Origin: Cryptomeria japonica
Taxonomy: Eukaryota > Streptophyta > Pinopsida > Cupressales > Cupressaceae
Length of the DNA stretch: 64,000 nucleotides
NCBI RefSeq assembly: GCF_030272615.1
Contig: NC_081407.1
Location: 439,917,213-439,981,212, forward strand
Reading direction: 5' to 3'
Below are positions 46,432-57,647 of this stretch, in pieces. The notes below the pieces were generated by a model that saw nothing but the letters and a program-made list of their open reading frames with translations, did no database searches and was not told the origin of the DNA. The position numbers were made by a program, and so were the translations under genes. Position 1 is the stretch's first letter. Every line of letters starts with the position of its first letter.

Positions 46432-49400
46432 ATGGCATCCTCCTTTGTTCCTAAATTTATAGCAAACCCTACTATAATTGAGGTTATCAAGTGCCCTTGA
46501 CCCATTTTCAAGCTTGTTCCTGAAATAGATAAGAAAGATGACAACATAGGTGCATTCTCTCAAATTCCTAAAGGAGTAGTATATGCTGAAGATCCTAGAA
46601 TATACATACACTGTCATATAGAGGAACTAGGAGATGATGAAATGAAGAAAATGTACATCACTGTGATTTGTGATAAAAATGGCAAAATGTCAGATTGGAA
46701 CACAAGGTAGTAGAAACCCTAGGCTTTCTAGATATTCTTAGCAGTCCTGATTTTCCTGAAGATGTGATAAGAATAGTCTTAAGTAGAGTCCATGGTGAAT
46801 TCTTTTGGTTGGATTCGATTCATAAAATCACAAAAGAAGTCGTTAAAGTAGTAATAGGGTTACCTTCCATCGGTAGCCGACCTGACAGAACTAAAAGGGT
46901 CTCAAATGACACAGTAATAGATCTAACTGGTGCAACATTTGACAAAAGGTCTCTAAGGGTAAATGATGTGAAGGACATCAATGGCAGATTTATCAGTATG
47001 ATCTTAGACTACAAAGCTACACATGCAAATAGGTTGAACTCAGTATCTAGCCTATGTATTAAAAGTGCATATGACATGGTTAATGATAATGCTAGAATAG
47101 ATGTGTGTGAATGGCTCAAAGATGAATTGATAGACAATCTGAAAAAGATAAAAAGGAGATAAGAAAGGAACCTTTAGATTTGGAAACCTGCTTGTATGTT
47201 TAATGTTGTATATTACTAAACAAGTACCCGGTATTGGTAGAAAAGATTTTGGCTTTGATATACCTGTAGGAAAGCAACCATTGGATCTATTAAACAACAT
47301 GGGAGAAAACAAAGAGAAAAATATAAACGAACATTTTCAAGCACTGAAGGCTCAAATGAAAACAAGAATAAGACTATCACAGGCTATTGTAGATAAATAT
47401 CAAAAGGAAATTTTCTTTGTAATTAAAAAGGATGAAATCTGGATGGAGGCAGTTGTCCCTAGGACTATCTAGGTAATTGAAATGGGCTATGAGATAGATG
47501 ATAATATTATTGAAACTTATGCTAAAGCCCTCCTTGAAGCACCAAAAGAGCCCTCTGAGAAAGTCTTTGGTAGTGCTAAAACAATAGAAAGTGGTATTCA
47601 GTCTAGGGAAAGAGTCAAGAATGTTGAACAAACAGTAAGGAAAGGCACCAGACAAGAGAAAGCACTTAAGGAAGATGCATTAAAGCAAAATGGTATCAAA
47701 GAAAGTGAGTTGGAAGGACTTCAACCGGAAGCTCATCCTTCACCGGTTGCAACTTCCTCTGAGAGTGATATGCTAGCGATATTCAAAGGGGTAGAAAGGA
47801 AAAGAAAACCCTCACCGGTACCCTCACCCACTCCTAGAAAAACAAGGCAAAAGAAACAGGCAGTGAGGCCTCCAGTTAAGAAGTTGACTCCTAAGAAGAA
47901 GAAGAAGAAGATACAACAAGATATTGCTCCACTAGATAAACTTCTTAGTGAAATAAAAAAGGATGGTAAGTTGAAAAACATCAGCAAACTGTATAACACA
48001 CTAGCTGCTAACGACAAAGAAAGCATAGAGAATAGTGTAATTTTACACTTGGATATATACAAGAAATCTTTGATTGAAATTGTTGATGAAATACCCAATG
48101 ACTTGTATAGAAGACTAGAAGCTAGAAGGGTAGCTATTGTTGAGCTGGACAAAAAGATAAAATTAAAAAAATTACTTGCAGTGCATCCAGTTAACTCACC
48201 TGATGAGATAGACAAACTAATCAGTGAAGCAAACCGGATAGTATTTTCCACTACTCACCGACATGTAGCATTGATGGCAGGTAGAGTGAATGAAGTATCT
48301 GAGGAAACAACAAATGCATGGGACATATTATTTGTAGAAAAAGAGAAACAAGAAGAGCTACTAAGACTAAAAACCATCAGGGTATACCAAAAGGACAGGG
48401 ATAAGGGAAAAGGTAAGGTAGGTGGACCTCCAAGCCTAAAGATAACTGATAACTTAACCCCACCTCCTTTTGATACTCCACCGGTAGTAACTATAGACAG
48501 TCAATCGGCCATTGAGAGTATGGAGACTCCACTAGAGGATACTAATCCCGAGTTTGAAATTTTGTACACTGTAAATATAGACACACAAGAAGTAAATGTT
48601 GTGGTTGACAGAGAAACCACTAAGGATAAGAAGGAAGAAGTGACTACTGAGTCACCAGCTACAGATGTTGAGGTTGAGGTTAATAACACTGTAAACACAA
48701 GCACAAAAAAACCTACTCTAACAGAGCAACCGATAGAGGACATCACTAGTAAAACATTAGAATAACCGATAGATAAAACTGAAAAACAATCAGGAGAACC
48801 GAAAATGGACAGTGCAAAGGTACAAAATGAGAAACTGAAAGTGCATACAGAGACTACATCTAAGAAACTGACTGTTGAGAGCTCAGAGAAACCTTCTGAG
48901 ATACAGATGGAGAAACCAGAACAGAAGAAGGTTGAGACACAAGTTCAGGTAGAGACAGTGCCACCGGCTAAAACTGAAAAGCCCAAACCTTTGCTAATAG
49001 AAATGAAAACACAAACTGACCTACCAGAGGTCGAAACAAGAAAGGTTATCACTACAACTGACATCATGGATATTGTGAAAATAGTTGGGCAGACATCTAG
49101 TACTTCAATAGCAGAATTCTGACCTACAAATGTAACAAAGGTCTTACTGGATTCAATAAAGAAAATCACAGAATGTAATGGACAAGCCTATAAGGCTATC
49201 AATGACACCATTCCTATCCTCAAATTGGTAGCACCCAAATGCATTGTGGATTACAAATATTCTTTAGGTCAACTAGACACATTGTCTAAGGTCATCACCG
49301 GCAACATTTTGATAGTTGATCAAATCAATGACGACACATTCAAAGAAAGGATGAATAAGGAGAAAGAGAAATTCTTTGAGGAAATTTTGAAGAAGAATAA

Positions 49401-49929
49401 GGAGAAAATGAACACCTTATTACCGAAACTAGGAAAAATAATTTTGGATTTTAAGAAAATGTACAGGGATACATGCAAAACAGACATCTTGACACAGGAT
49501 ATAGATTCAGAGATCAGCAAAACTCAAACTGAAATAAACAATATTGCTAACAATCTAATAGGTACATCAGATTCATTTTTGGAGATAGAAAAGAAAATTG
49601 CAGATCTTGAAGAGAAAATGGAGAAGTTAGAAAAGGACAAAGAGAGAATAAAGGATAAAGCAAAGAGCTTAAAATGTAAACTTGGTCCTAAACTAGATTA
49701 CCTCATTTCTTTGAGAAAAGAAATTTCTGAGGCTCTGGTTCCCAGACTGAAGACACCAGAAGAGAAAATGCACATACTCACTGGTATAGTTAAGAGAACA
49801 CAAGAGGCATCGCAGGAAAGAAAAAGATTCAGTGACAGTTTAAATCTAGTTTTGGCAAATATATTCCAGATTGTAACCCACTGGTTACAAAAATCTAGGC
49901 AGGAACCACACTCCATTGACAATGAATGA
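46432..49929 (+). pseudogene. ORF2 of element C, best preserved copy
   Basis: Met-Ala-Ser-Ser start. A TGA near 46498 and indels near 46686 and 47157 break the N-terminal region, which keeps RIVLSRVHGEFFWLDSIHKI and a GLPS. From 47203 one frame runs to the end with stops only at 47470, 48763 and 49120. The 427-codon stretch 47482-48765 holds the basic linker (KKLTPKKKKKK), the helical middle region ending MAGRVNEVSEETTNAW, and the acidic linker. 49225-49929 is Lys/Glu-rich coiled coil of 234 residues. The product would have been about 1,160 residues. Unknown family; no membrane segment or signal peptide. Confidence 0.78.
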
Positions 49930-49999
49930 CAACCTTTGCCATTGATGTCAAAGGGGGAGTAGTGTGATGAGAAAAATGATCAGAACAAGACATCATCAG

Positions 50000-50795
50000 T
50001 GTTAGGATTCCCACAGATACTGAGAGGGGGGGGGTGGGGGTGAATCAGTATCTAATCGGTTAATAGTTTTTCTTAACTTAAAACATGTAGAGCATATCAA
50101 TATTGTGTACTAGTAAGCAGAAAGTAATGCAATAATCAGAGATAAAAACAACCACATGAAAAACACACCATAACACAAGGATTTAATGAGGAAACCCGAT
50201 GTGAGAAAAACCTCGGTGGGATTTGTGATCCACAATATTCACTTACTGGCCAATAAGAGAATATTACTGCTACAAGAGGGGCTTGCACATGCAGGAAGGC
50301 CAACTGCCTAGAGCTCACTGCTCAAATACAAAATGGGAAGTCTCACTGACTTACAAAATGGATTATATAAATCCAGTGTCTTGTACTGCTTCAAAATAGC
50401 ATCTATAATGCTAGATCTAGTACTGGTTTCTGCTCTGCTTCTTACATAAACCCTTAACCTATAATTCACATAATAGGTCTGCCTTATTTCACCTAATTAC
50501 ATTCCTCTTCCTTACTTACAAATGTTCTACAATGATCTCTCTTATATAGGAGTCATTTTACAACTTTCCAAGTCAGCTTACAATGATCTTACAAATAATA
50601 AACAAAATATATTACAATAAAAATCCTATCGGTCTTTGTGTCGGTATGCTACCTTTCACTGCCCATGCTAGTGAATGGAGTGTTGGTGTAGAGTCTGATC
50701 TTGGGAGTGCCAGTGTCATAGGATTGTAAAGTTGCCATCAATGACAAAACCTTCAATCAACTACAATGTCTCATTGGAGTGTGCATATGCCAACA
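50000..50795 (-). repeat. 3' LTR of element D
   Basis: 796 bp, plus-strand reading starts TGTTAGGATTCCC and ends GCCAACA. Paired with 55164-55969. Confidence 0.92.
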
Positions 50796-51003
50796 ATCTC
50801 CCCCTTTGGCATTGATGACAACACTCATGAGAAAATTTCAAAAGTGTATCCAGAACTTTTAATCCAAAAATGTGTACCAAAAATATATGAGCTCCCCCTA
50901 AGCAGATAAGTCTTTTGCAGATTATTTTCTCATACTACTACTCCCCCTTTGGCATCAATGACAAAGGTTGTCAAGGTGTCAATAGAGTTGTAGTTTTTTT
51001 GTC
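50796..51003 (-). other. 3' untranslated part of element D with two polypurine tracts
   Basis: Minus-strand AAAGGGGGAGAT (50796-50807) abuts the LTR; a second AAAGGGGGAG lies at 50941-50950, as in A and C. Confidence 0.82.
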
Positions 51004-53653
51004 TCAACCTTGTAACTAGGTGGTTATAATTTGAAAAAGATCCACCAAAACCAAATTTATGCTTTCCATAAACCTCTTACTGTATTTTATTGCTACCTCT
51101 ATTCTTTGAACTATACCGGTGAGGTGCTGCATATGCTTTGCCGGTGTTTTCTGTCCTTGTACAAGTGCCTCAGATATTTCCTTTCTCAAGGATGCTAGAT
51201 AGTCCAGTCTTGGACTTAGTCTTAGTCTCAAATTTTTAGCCTTGTTTATTATTCTCTCCTTTTCTCTCTCTAGCTTCAGTAATTCTTCCTCAAAACTAGT
51301 TATCTTTTGCTCAAAAAATTGATAATGTATTAGGTGAATTAACAAAATTGTCTGCAAGTTTATTTATTTCTTCTTGTACCTTGCTCATTTTCTTATCTAT
51401 GTCAACTGTTTAGAAGTTTGTTTTGCAAGTATCTTTGTACAGAGTTTTAAATTCCTTCAATGAGTCCGGTAGAAGTGTGTCAAATTCCCTAGTACACTTC
51501 TTTATTGATTCTCAAAGAGTTTTTGTTTTTCAATTTCCAACCTATCTTTGAATGCCTGTTTCTTTGTTTGTTCAACTGTCATTGTGTTGTCAGTAATATA
51601 CTTCGACAAAGTGTCAAGTTGAATCAAAGAATCCTTATTATCTATGTTGCATTTTGGAGCTATCATCTTCAAAATTGGGATTGTGTCATCTATAGCTTTA
51701 TAAGCTTGTGAACTACAAGCAGTTATTTTCTTCAAAGAATCTAAAAGCACTTCAGTTACATTGGTTGATTTATAACCTGTAGAGGAGGAACCAACATTCT
51801 GAATTCCACCAGTGGAGGAAGTAACCATGCTTGTAGTGACCTCTGGTATGTCAGTCTGTGTTTCCATTTCCTTAAGCAAGGGTTTTTGTTTCTCTCTTGT
51901 TGTCGGTGGCACTATTTCCACATGAACCTGTTGTTGTTCCGGAGCCTGTTGCGCTACTTGTCTCTCTGTTTGAGTCTTTGTCTGTTTCCCTATGCTATCA
52001 TCTTCCACTTTTTCCTTCAGTGTTAACAATATTGTTTGCTACTGGTGGCTTACTAGCCATGTTAGTCTTACCGGTTGTGTCCTTGTCTATCACAATGTTG
52101 ACCTTTTGAGTATCAACATCCACTATGTATAGTACCTTAGGATTAGGATTAGTATCCTCTTGTGATACATCCATACTGTTTGTCAATCGGAGAAATGTTC
52201 TATTGAGTCCTTTTCTTCTTATGTGTTAGCTTTTTCTTTGGGGTTGTCTTCTTTACTGGAGACCTCACTTCCTGTTGTTTTTGTCTAGTTCTTCTAGGCG
52301 AGGGTGTGGGCTGGCTTGTCACTCTTTGAAGAAGTTGCTACCGGTGACAGGTGAGTTTATGGTTGTTGTTCCTGTAACTCATCTTCAGTGGTACCAGTTT
52401 GTTTCAGTACATCTTCTTTTATAGCCTTAGCCTGCCTTGAACCTCTTCTCATAGTTGCTTCTACTTTCTTTACTCTCTTCTTAGATTGAATTTGGCTTTC
52501 AATGCTCTCAACACTACCAAATACTTCTTCCTTAGGTTCATTTGGTGCTTCTAGAATGGCTTTAGCATATGTTTCAATGATGTGGTCATCAGTCTCATAG
52601 CCCATTTCAGTAACCCAAATTGTTCTTAGGATAACTGCTTCCATCCAAATCTCATCCTTTTTAATCACTAAACATATATCATCCTTGTATTTGTTAACAA
52701 TTTCTTGTGACAGTCTGATTCTTTTGTTCATTCTGGCCTTTAGTGCTTGAAAATACTCATCAACATTCTTTTCCTTGTTTTCACCCATGTTGTTGAATAA
52801 GTCTGATAACTATTTCCCTATCGGTATGTAAAATCCAAGGTTCTTGTTGCCTATACCAGGCACTTGTTTGGTTATATGTAGCATTAAGCATACAAGTAAA
52901 TTACCAAATCTAAAAGTTCCTTTCTTATCCTTCTTGATCTTCCCTAAATCATCAATCAATTCATCCTTTAGCCATTCACATACATCAATTTTCACATTTT
53001 CTTTTACCATATCATGTGCACTTTTTATGCATAAACTGGAAACTGAGTTAAGTCTATTTGCATGAGTTCCTTTGTATCCTAAAATCATGCTAACAAATCT
53101 CACATTTATGTCAGTCACATCATTAACCCTTAGAGACCTTTTATCGGATGTCACACCAGTTAGGTTCATTACCAGGTCATTTGAGACCTTCTTTGTTTTG
53201 TCTGGTCTGCTATCGGTGGAGGGTAACCCTGTTACAACTTTCACTGCTTCCTTGATAATTTTATAGATTGAATCAAGCCAAAAGAATGCACCATGTACTC
53301 TACTTAACACTATCCTAATAACTTCCTTGGGGAAATCTGTAATGTTGAGGATCTCAGTGAATCCTAGGGTTTCAATAATTTGGTGTTCAGGTTTTACTTT
53401 ACCAGAATCATCACAGATAATAGATTTGTACATGTTCTTGATTTCCTCATTTCCTAATTCTTCTATATGGAAATGGATATAGATTCTAGGGTCTTCTGTA
53501 TAAACAACTCCTTTGGGAATTTGGGAAAAAGCACCTACATTGTCACTCTTTTTTAGCTATTTCAGGAACTAGCTGAAATATGGGCCTAGGGCATTTGATT
53601 ACCTCAACTATAGTAGGGTTTGCTATGAATTCAGGTGTAGAGGAGGATGCCAT
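51004..53653 (-). pseudogene. ORF2 of element D with internal deletion
   Basis: ATG at 53653 on the minus strand. The N-terminal region (53433-52810) is open for 207 codons and shows RIVLSRVHGAFFWLDS and GLPSTDSRP. TAA or TAG codons interrupt at about 52807 and 52355. Between about 52200 and 52260 some 600 bp found in A and C are missing, removing the helical middle region. The acidic linker and C-terminal coiled coil (51990-51016) remain with indels near 51515 and 51330. Loss of the middle region in a young copy suggests it mobilised without an intact ORF2 of its own. Confidence 0.78.
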
Positions 53654-53956
53654 GATTATAAATACCTTTTTCTTCCTTAGGAAGGATTGATTGCTGAAAT
53701 GTCTTGCCTCTTTGCTCAAAATGCCTTAGCTCTGGAGATTTCACGCTCTTCAAATGTTTGAATGCTTGGTGAAGTGAAATGGAGCCAAAAACATTAATTT
53801 ATAATGTCAATTTTCCAACTACCACATTTAATGCTTGCTGGTTAAGTAATCACTTAACATATCTACCAGTATAGAGGTAATTTCAACTTCTCACCATCAA
53901 CCGAGGGAATAATAGCATATTTCTCATTGATTGCCAAACCCTCAAGGAAATTTTCT
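53654..53956 (-). other. ORF1-ORF2 spacer of element D
   Basis: No frame. Minus-strand AGGTATTTATAATC lies just before the ORF2 ATG. Confidence 0.55.
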
Positions 53957-55092
53957 TCAATTTGATGAAGAGACTCCTACCGGTGGAGTGCTACTCTATT
54001 CTGTCGGTGGAGTGTTGCTTGGTTCTACCGGTGGAGGAGTATTCCTATCCACAGTTAGTTATGATTTCCTGATCCATTGTTTTGAAAATTCTTGCTTAAC
54101 CTCTTCAACTTTTTCTTTACCTTTCAAACTAGAACCTTTGTTGTCTGCCAGTGATCCTTTACTTCTACAAAATTTAGCAATATGCCCAATTTTGTTACAT
54201 GCATAGCAAGTCACATTATTCTTCTGAATAGCTTTCCCATAACCTATGCTAGTTTGTGTTCTGCATTGATTAGATAGGTGTCCAAATCTTCCACAAACAT
54301 AACATCTCACATTCATTCTGCAATTCTTAGAGTTATGACCAAATTTGTTGCATTTTGAACATTGACCGTTGGGGGTGTTGATATTCTGATAATTTCTAGA
54401 TCTACATTGATTTGCTCTATGACCATACTTGTTACAGTTAAAGCATTTTCCATTAAATTTATAAGCAGTAGGTTGTCTTACCGGTTTGCTATGATCCTGT
54501 GTGTTTGCAGTACCAGAGCTTTCACCAACTTCAAAGCCAATTCCACAAGTGTCACCTTTAGGTTTTTTATTCTTCAGCAAGTTACCAAGTTCTTCTGATA
54601 TTTTCTTGAATTTCTCTTTATGTTGATTTGCAGTATCTAGTTCTCTTTCTAAGACTTCTTTCTGTCTCATCAGTTCATTTGAGTCATTTTGAGTGTGCAT
54701 CAGATCTATTTTCAACAAATCATTTTCATAGCCAAGTCTTGTGTTTTCATTTGCAGCATCCCTTAGTCTTCTAGTCAAATCTTCTTCATTCTTCTTTCTA
54801 TCTTCAATTTCTTTACAAAATCTCATAGTCATATCCTTCATCTCATTCTTTGTTGTCATGTTCTCTTGTTTCAGCTTGTTTATCATATCATTAAGAGTTT
54901 CTTTTTCATCATTCTCATTTTGCATCTTTTCACAAAGTTCTCTTCTCTTGTTTATTGAAATAGTAAGATTTTATTGAAGTGATTGAATAATGTCCTTAGC
55001 AGCCTTTAGATCATCTTCAAGTTTGATATTTTTCAATTTTTCTGCATCATAGTCTAAGAGAGCTCCTTCAAGTTGCTCCATCAAGTTTCCAT
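53957..55092 (-). pseudogene. ORF1 of element D (coiled coil and four zinc knuckles)
   Basis: Met-Glu start at 55092, a one-base loss a few codons in, and a TAA near 54972. From 54925 to 54059 there is a 288-codon open stretch with half the coiled coil and all four knuckles intact: CFNCNKYGHRANQC, CSKCNKFGHNSKNC, CYVCGRFGHLSNQC and CYACNKIGHIAKFC. TAA at 54059 shortens the Pro-rich tail; the ancestral stop is at about 53957. This is the best view of the knuckle region. Confidence 0.83.
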
Positions 55093-55149
55093 CTCTACCA
55101 GTGTCAAGATCTTCCTCAAGATGTTAGGCTTCTAAAAATAGAGGACCAA

Positions 55150-55161
55150 GCTCTGATACCA
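55150..55161 (-). other. Primer binding site of element D
   Basis: Minus-strand TGGTATCAGAGC, perfect initiator-Met type, two bases from the 5' LTR. Confidence 0.9.
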
Positions 55162-55163
55162 AT

Positions 55164-55969
55164 TGTTAGGATTCCCACAGATACTGAGCAGGGGGGGGTG
55201 AATCTGTATCTAACTGGTTAATAGATTTTCTTAACTTAAAACATGTAGAGCATATTAATACTGTGTTCCGGTAAGCAGCAAGTAATGCAATAATCAGAGA
55301 TAAAAACAACCACATGAAAAACACACCATAACACAAGGATTTCAAGAGGAAACCCAGTGTGGGAAAAACCTCGGTGGGATTTGTGACCCACAATATTCAC
55401 TTACTGGCCAATAAGAGATTATTACTACTACAAGAGGGGCCTGCACATGCAGGAAGACCAACTTCCTAGAGCTCACTGCTCAAATACAAAATGGGAAGTC
55501 TCACTGACTTACAAAATGGATTATATAAATCTAGTGTCTTGTACTACTTCAAAATAGCATCTATAATGCCAGATCCAATACCAGTTTCTACTCTGCTTCT
55601 TACATAAACCCTTAACCTATAATTCACATAATAGGTCTACCTTATTTCACCTAATTATATTCCTCTTCCTTAATTACAAATGTTCTACAATGATCTCTCT
55701 TATATAGGAGTCATTTTACAACTTGCCAAGTCGGCTTACAATGATTTTACAAATAATAAACAAAATATATTACAACAAAAATCCTATCGGCCTCTGTGCC
55801 GGTATGCTACCTTTCGCTGCCGGTGCCGGTGAACTGAGTGCCGGTGTAGAGTCTAATCTTGGGAGTGCTGGTGGAATGCCTTGCCAGTGTCATAGGATTG
55901 TAAGGTTGCCATCAATGACAAAACCTTCAATCACCTACAATGTCTTATTGGAGTGTGCATATGCCAACA
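55164..55969 (-). repeat. 5' LTR of element D
   Basis: 806 bp, paired with 50000-50795. Confidence 0.92.
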
Positions 55970-55974
55970 ATCAG

Positions 55975-56105
55975 CTCAAGGGGAGAATACATTTTTGGGC
56001 ACACAGTTCTGGTAAGACAAATTTTGGCAGATTCCTTTTGGACATCTTTTTGGACACTTTTTGATTTTTCTCATGAGTGTTGCCATCAATGCCAAAGGGG
56101 GAGAT
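55975..56105 (+). other. Element C 3' untranslated end and polypurine tract
   Basis: It continues element C after nested D and matches 5095-5203 of A. AAAGGGGGAGAT at 56094-56105 abuts the 3' LTR. Confidence 0.88.
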
Positions 56106-56907
56106 TGTTGGAAAATGCACACTCCAATGAGACATTGTAGGCGATTGAAGGTATTTTAATTGATGGCAACCTTACAATCATGTGATACTGGCAGGCAGAC
56201 ACAGGCACCGACACCGACTGACTCTACATCGACATACAAATCACCTGCACCGAAAAGGAAGATCACCGACATGTTGGCCGACAACAATTTTGTATAAATG
56301 TATTTTTGTAATTAATTGTAAAATCTTTTGTAAGTTGACATGGTAGATTGTAATATGACTCATATATGTATGAGATCATTTTAGATCATTTAGGAGATGA
56401 GATATGATAGAGTGTGAAGTATGAAAAGAAGGTAGCAGACCTAACATGCAAATTATTGGATAAGGGTTTATGTATGTAGCAGAGCTTCAACTGGTATTTA
56501 ATCTGGCATAGTAGATGCTAATCTAAAGTAGTACAAGACATTGGATTAGCTTAATCCAATTTTGTAAGTCAGTGTGACTTCTTTTGTAATTGAGCAGTGA
56601 GCTCTAGGCACTTGGCCTTCCTACATGTGCAGGCCCCTATTGTAAGCAATAATATTCTCTTATTGGCTAGTAAGAGAATATTGTGGGTCACAAATCCTAC
56701 CGAGGTTTTTACCACACCAGGTTTCCTCGTTAAATATTGTGTTATGGTGTGCTTTTCATATTGTAGTTGTTATTCTTATTTGCTGCATTATTTCTAATTT
56801 ACTGGTACACATTTTTAATATGTTTTTCATGTTATAAGTTTAGAAAATTATTAAACCGGTCAGATACTGATTCATCCCCCCTCTCAGTATCTTTGGGAAT
56901 CGTAACA
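56106..56907 (+). repeat. 3' LTR of element C
   Basis: 802 bp, starts TGTTGGAAAATGCACAC and ends GTAACA, followed by target duplication AAAAC. Confidence 0.9.
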
Positions 56908-56912
56908 AAAAC

Positions 56913-57431
56913 ATCTCGCAACATCCTAGTAATGTGTAGAGTACATGTTAGCATGATACCGGTCCATAACCTAGATAGGTACCAGACCTATTCAGGGTCC
57001 ACCACGCCAAAGCAATGTCTTCAAGTAGTTGAATCACGATCAAAGAACATCTTCAACATCCTAAAAGCCATCTAGAAGTTGCACCAACACCAATTATGCA
57101 TCCAGTCAGGAGTCCTCAAAGAAAGCTCTACTGATAGAGTCTCAAACCAATGTCGGTAAGGGTTTACAAGAGTGTATGATAGCATCTGATTACCAAGTTA
57201 ATACCAACTAACCAAAATGTGCTCCAAAAGCACGTACCACATGTAACCAAACATATTCCGTAGATCCAAACATGCTGGAAGTGTCTAACAGTTAGTCTCT
57301 TCTGTCGGTAACACTAGATCTTCTATTGGTAACCAAAACTTGTCTGTCGATAACCAATCATAATAGCTACTGTTGACATCAATGAAAAAACATCAATGTA
57401 GCACATAATCAATTAATCTATGATGCCAACA
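56913..57431 (-). repeat. Relic F, second piece: LTR-like sequence
   Basis: No gene-like frame. It holds several TCGGTAA and ACCAA words, and near 57370 a GTTGACATCAATGA string like that at the outer end of the copia LTRs. It may end at CCAACA near 57431. It joins the piece at 43922-44136 across element C. Family and extent are uncertain. Confidence 0.4.
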
Positions 57432-57647
57432 ATTACAACACAAAATTATATTTTCAGAGGTTAAAAGGGAATTTCAAAGATCTATATTTCACAACGCAAC
57501 CAAGAGAATAGAGCAGCACAATGAAGTGAACGAATTGGAAATCTAAACCAAGATTATAGCAATCTGAAGGGAAATTCTTCCACTCAGTTGTGAATTAAGG
57601 TATTTATCTATTTCGTGAAGATATTAGTTTTAAACCCTAGATTCAAA
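57432..57647 (+). other. Leader before the diverged ORF2 (relic E)
   Basis: No frame. AAGGTATTTATC at about 57598-57609 matches the ORF2 leader of family A, which supports common descent. Confidence 0.5.

Larger units (their letters stand above)
50000..55969 (-). mobile_element. Element D: copy of the polymerase-less family nested in element C
   Basis: LTRs at 50000-50795 and 55164-55969, target duplication ATCAG at 49995-49999 and 55970-55974. Element C resumes exactly after it with the bases that follow in element A. The interior is about 4.37 kb, some 600 bp shorter than A because of a deletion in ORF2. LTRs are very similar by eye, so it is a young copy. Confidence 0.94.
44137..56907 (+). 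mobile_element. Element C: copy of the polymerase-less family, hosting element D
   Basis: LTRs at 44137-44943 and 56106-56907, each with TG and CA ends. Target duplication AAAAC at 44132-44136 and 56908-56912. Without nested element D the interior is about 5.2 kb with ORF1 and ORF2 and no pol. LTR pairs differ by roughly a tenth in the first 180 bases, so it is older than D. Confidence 0.92.
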
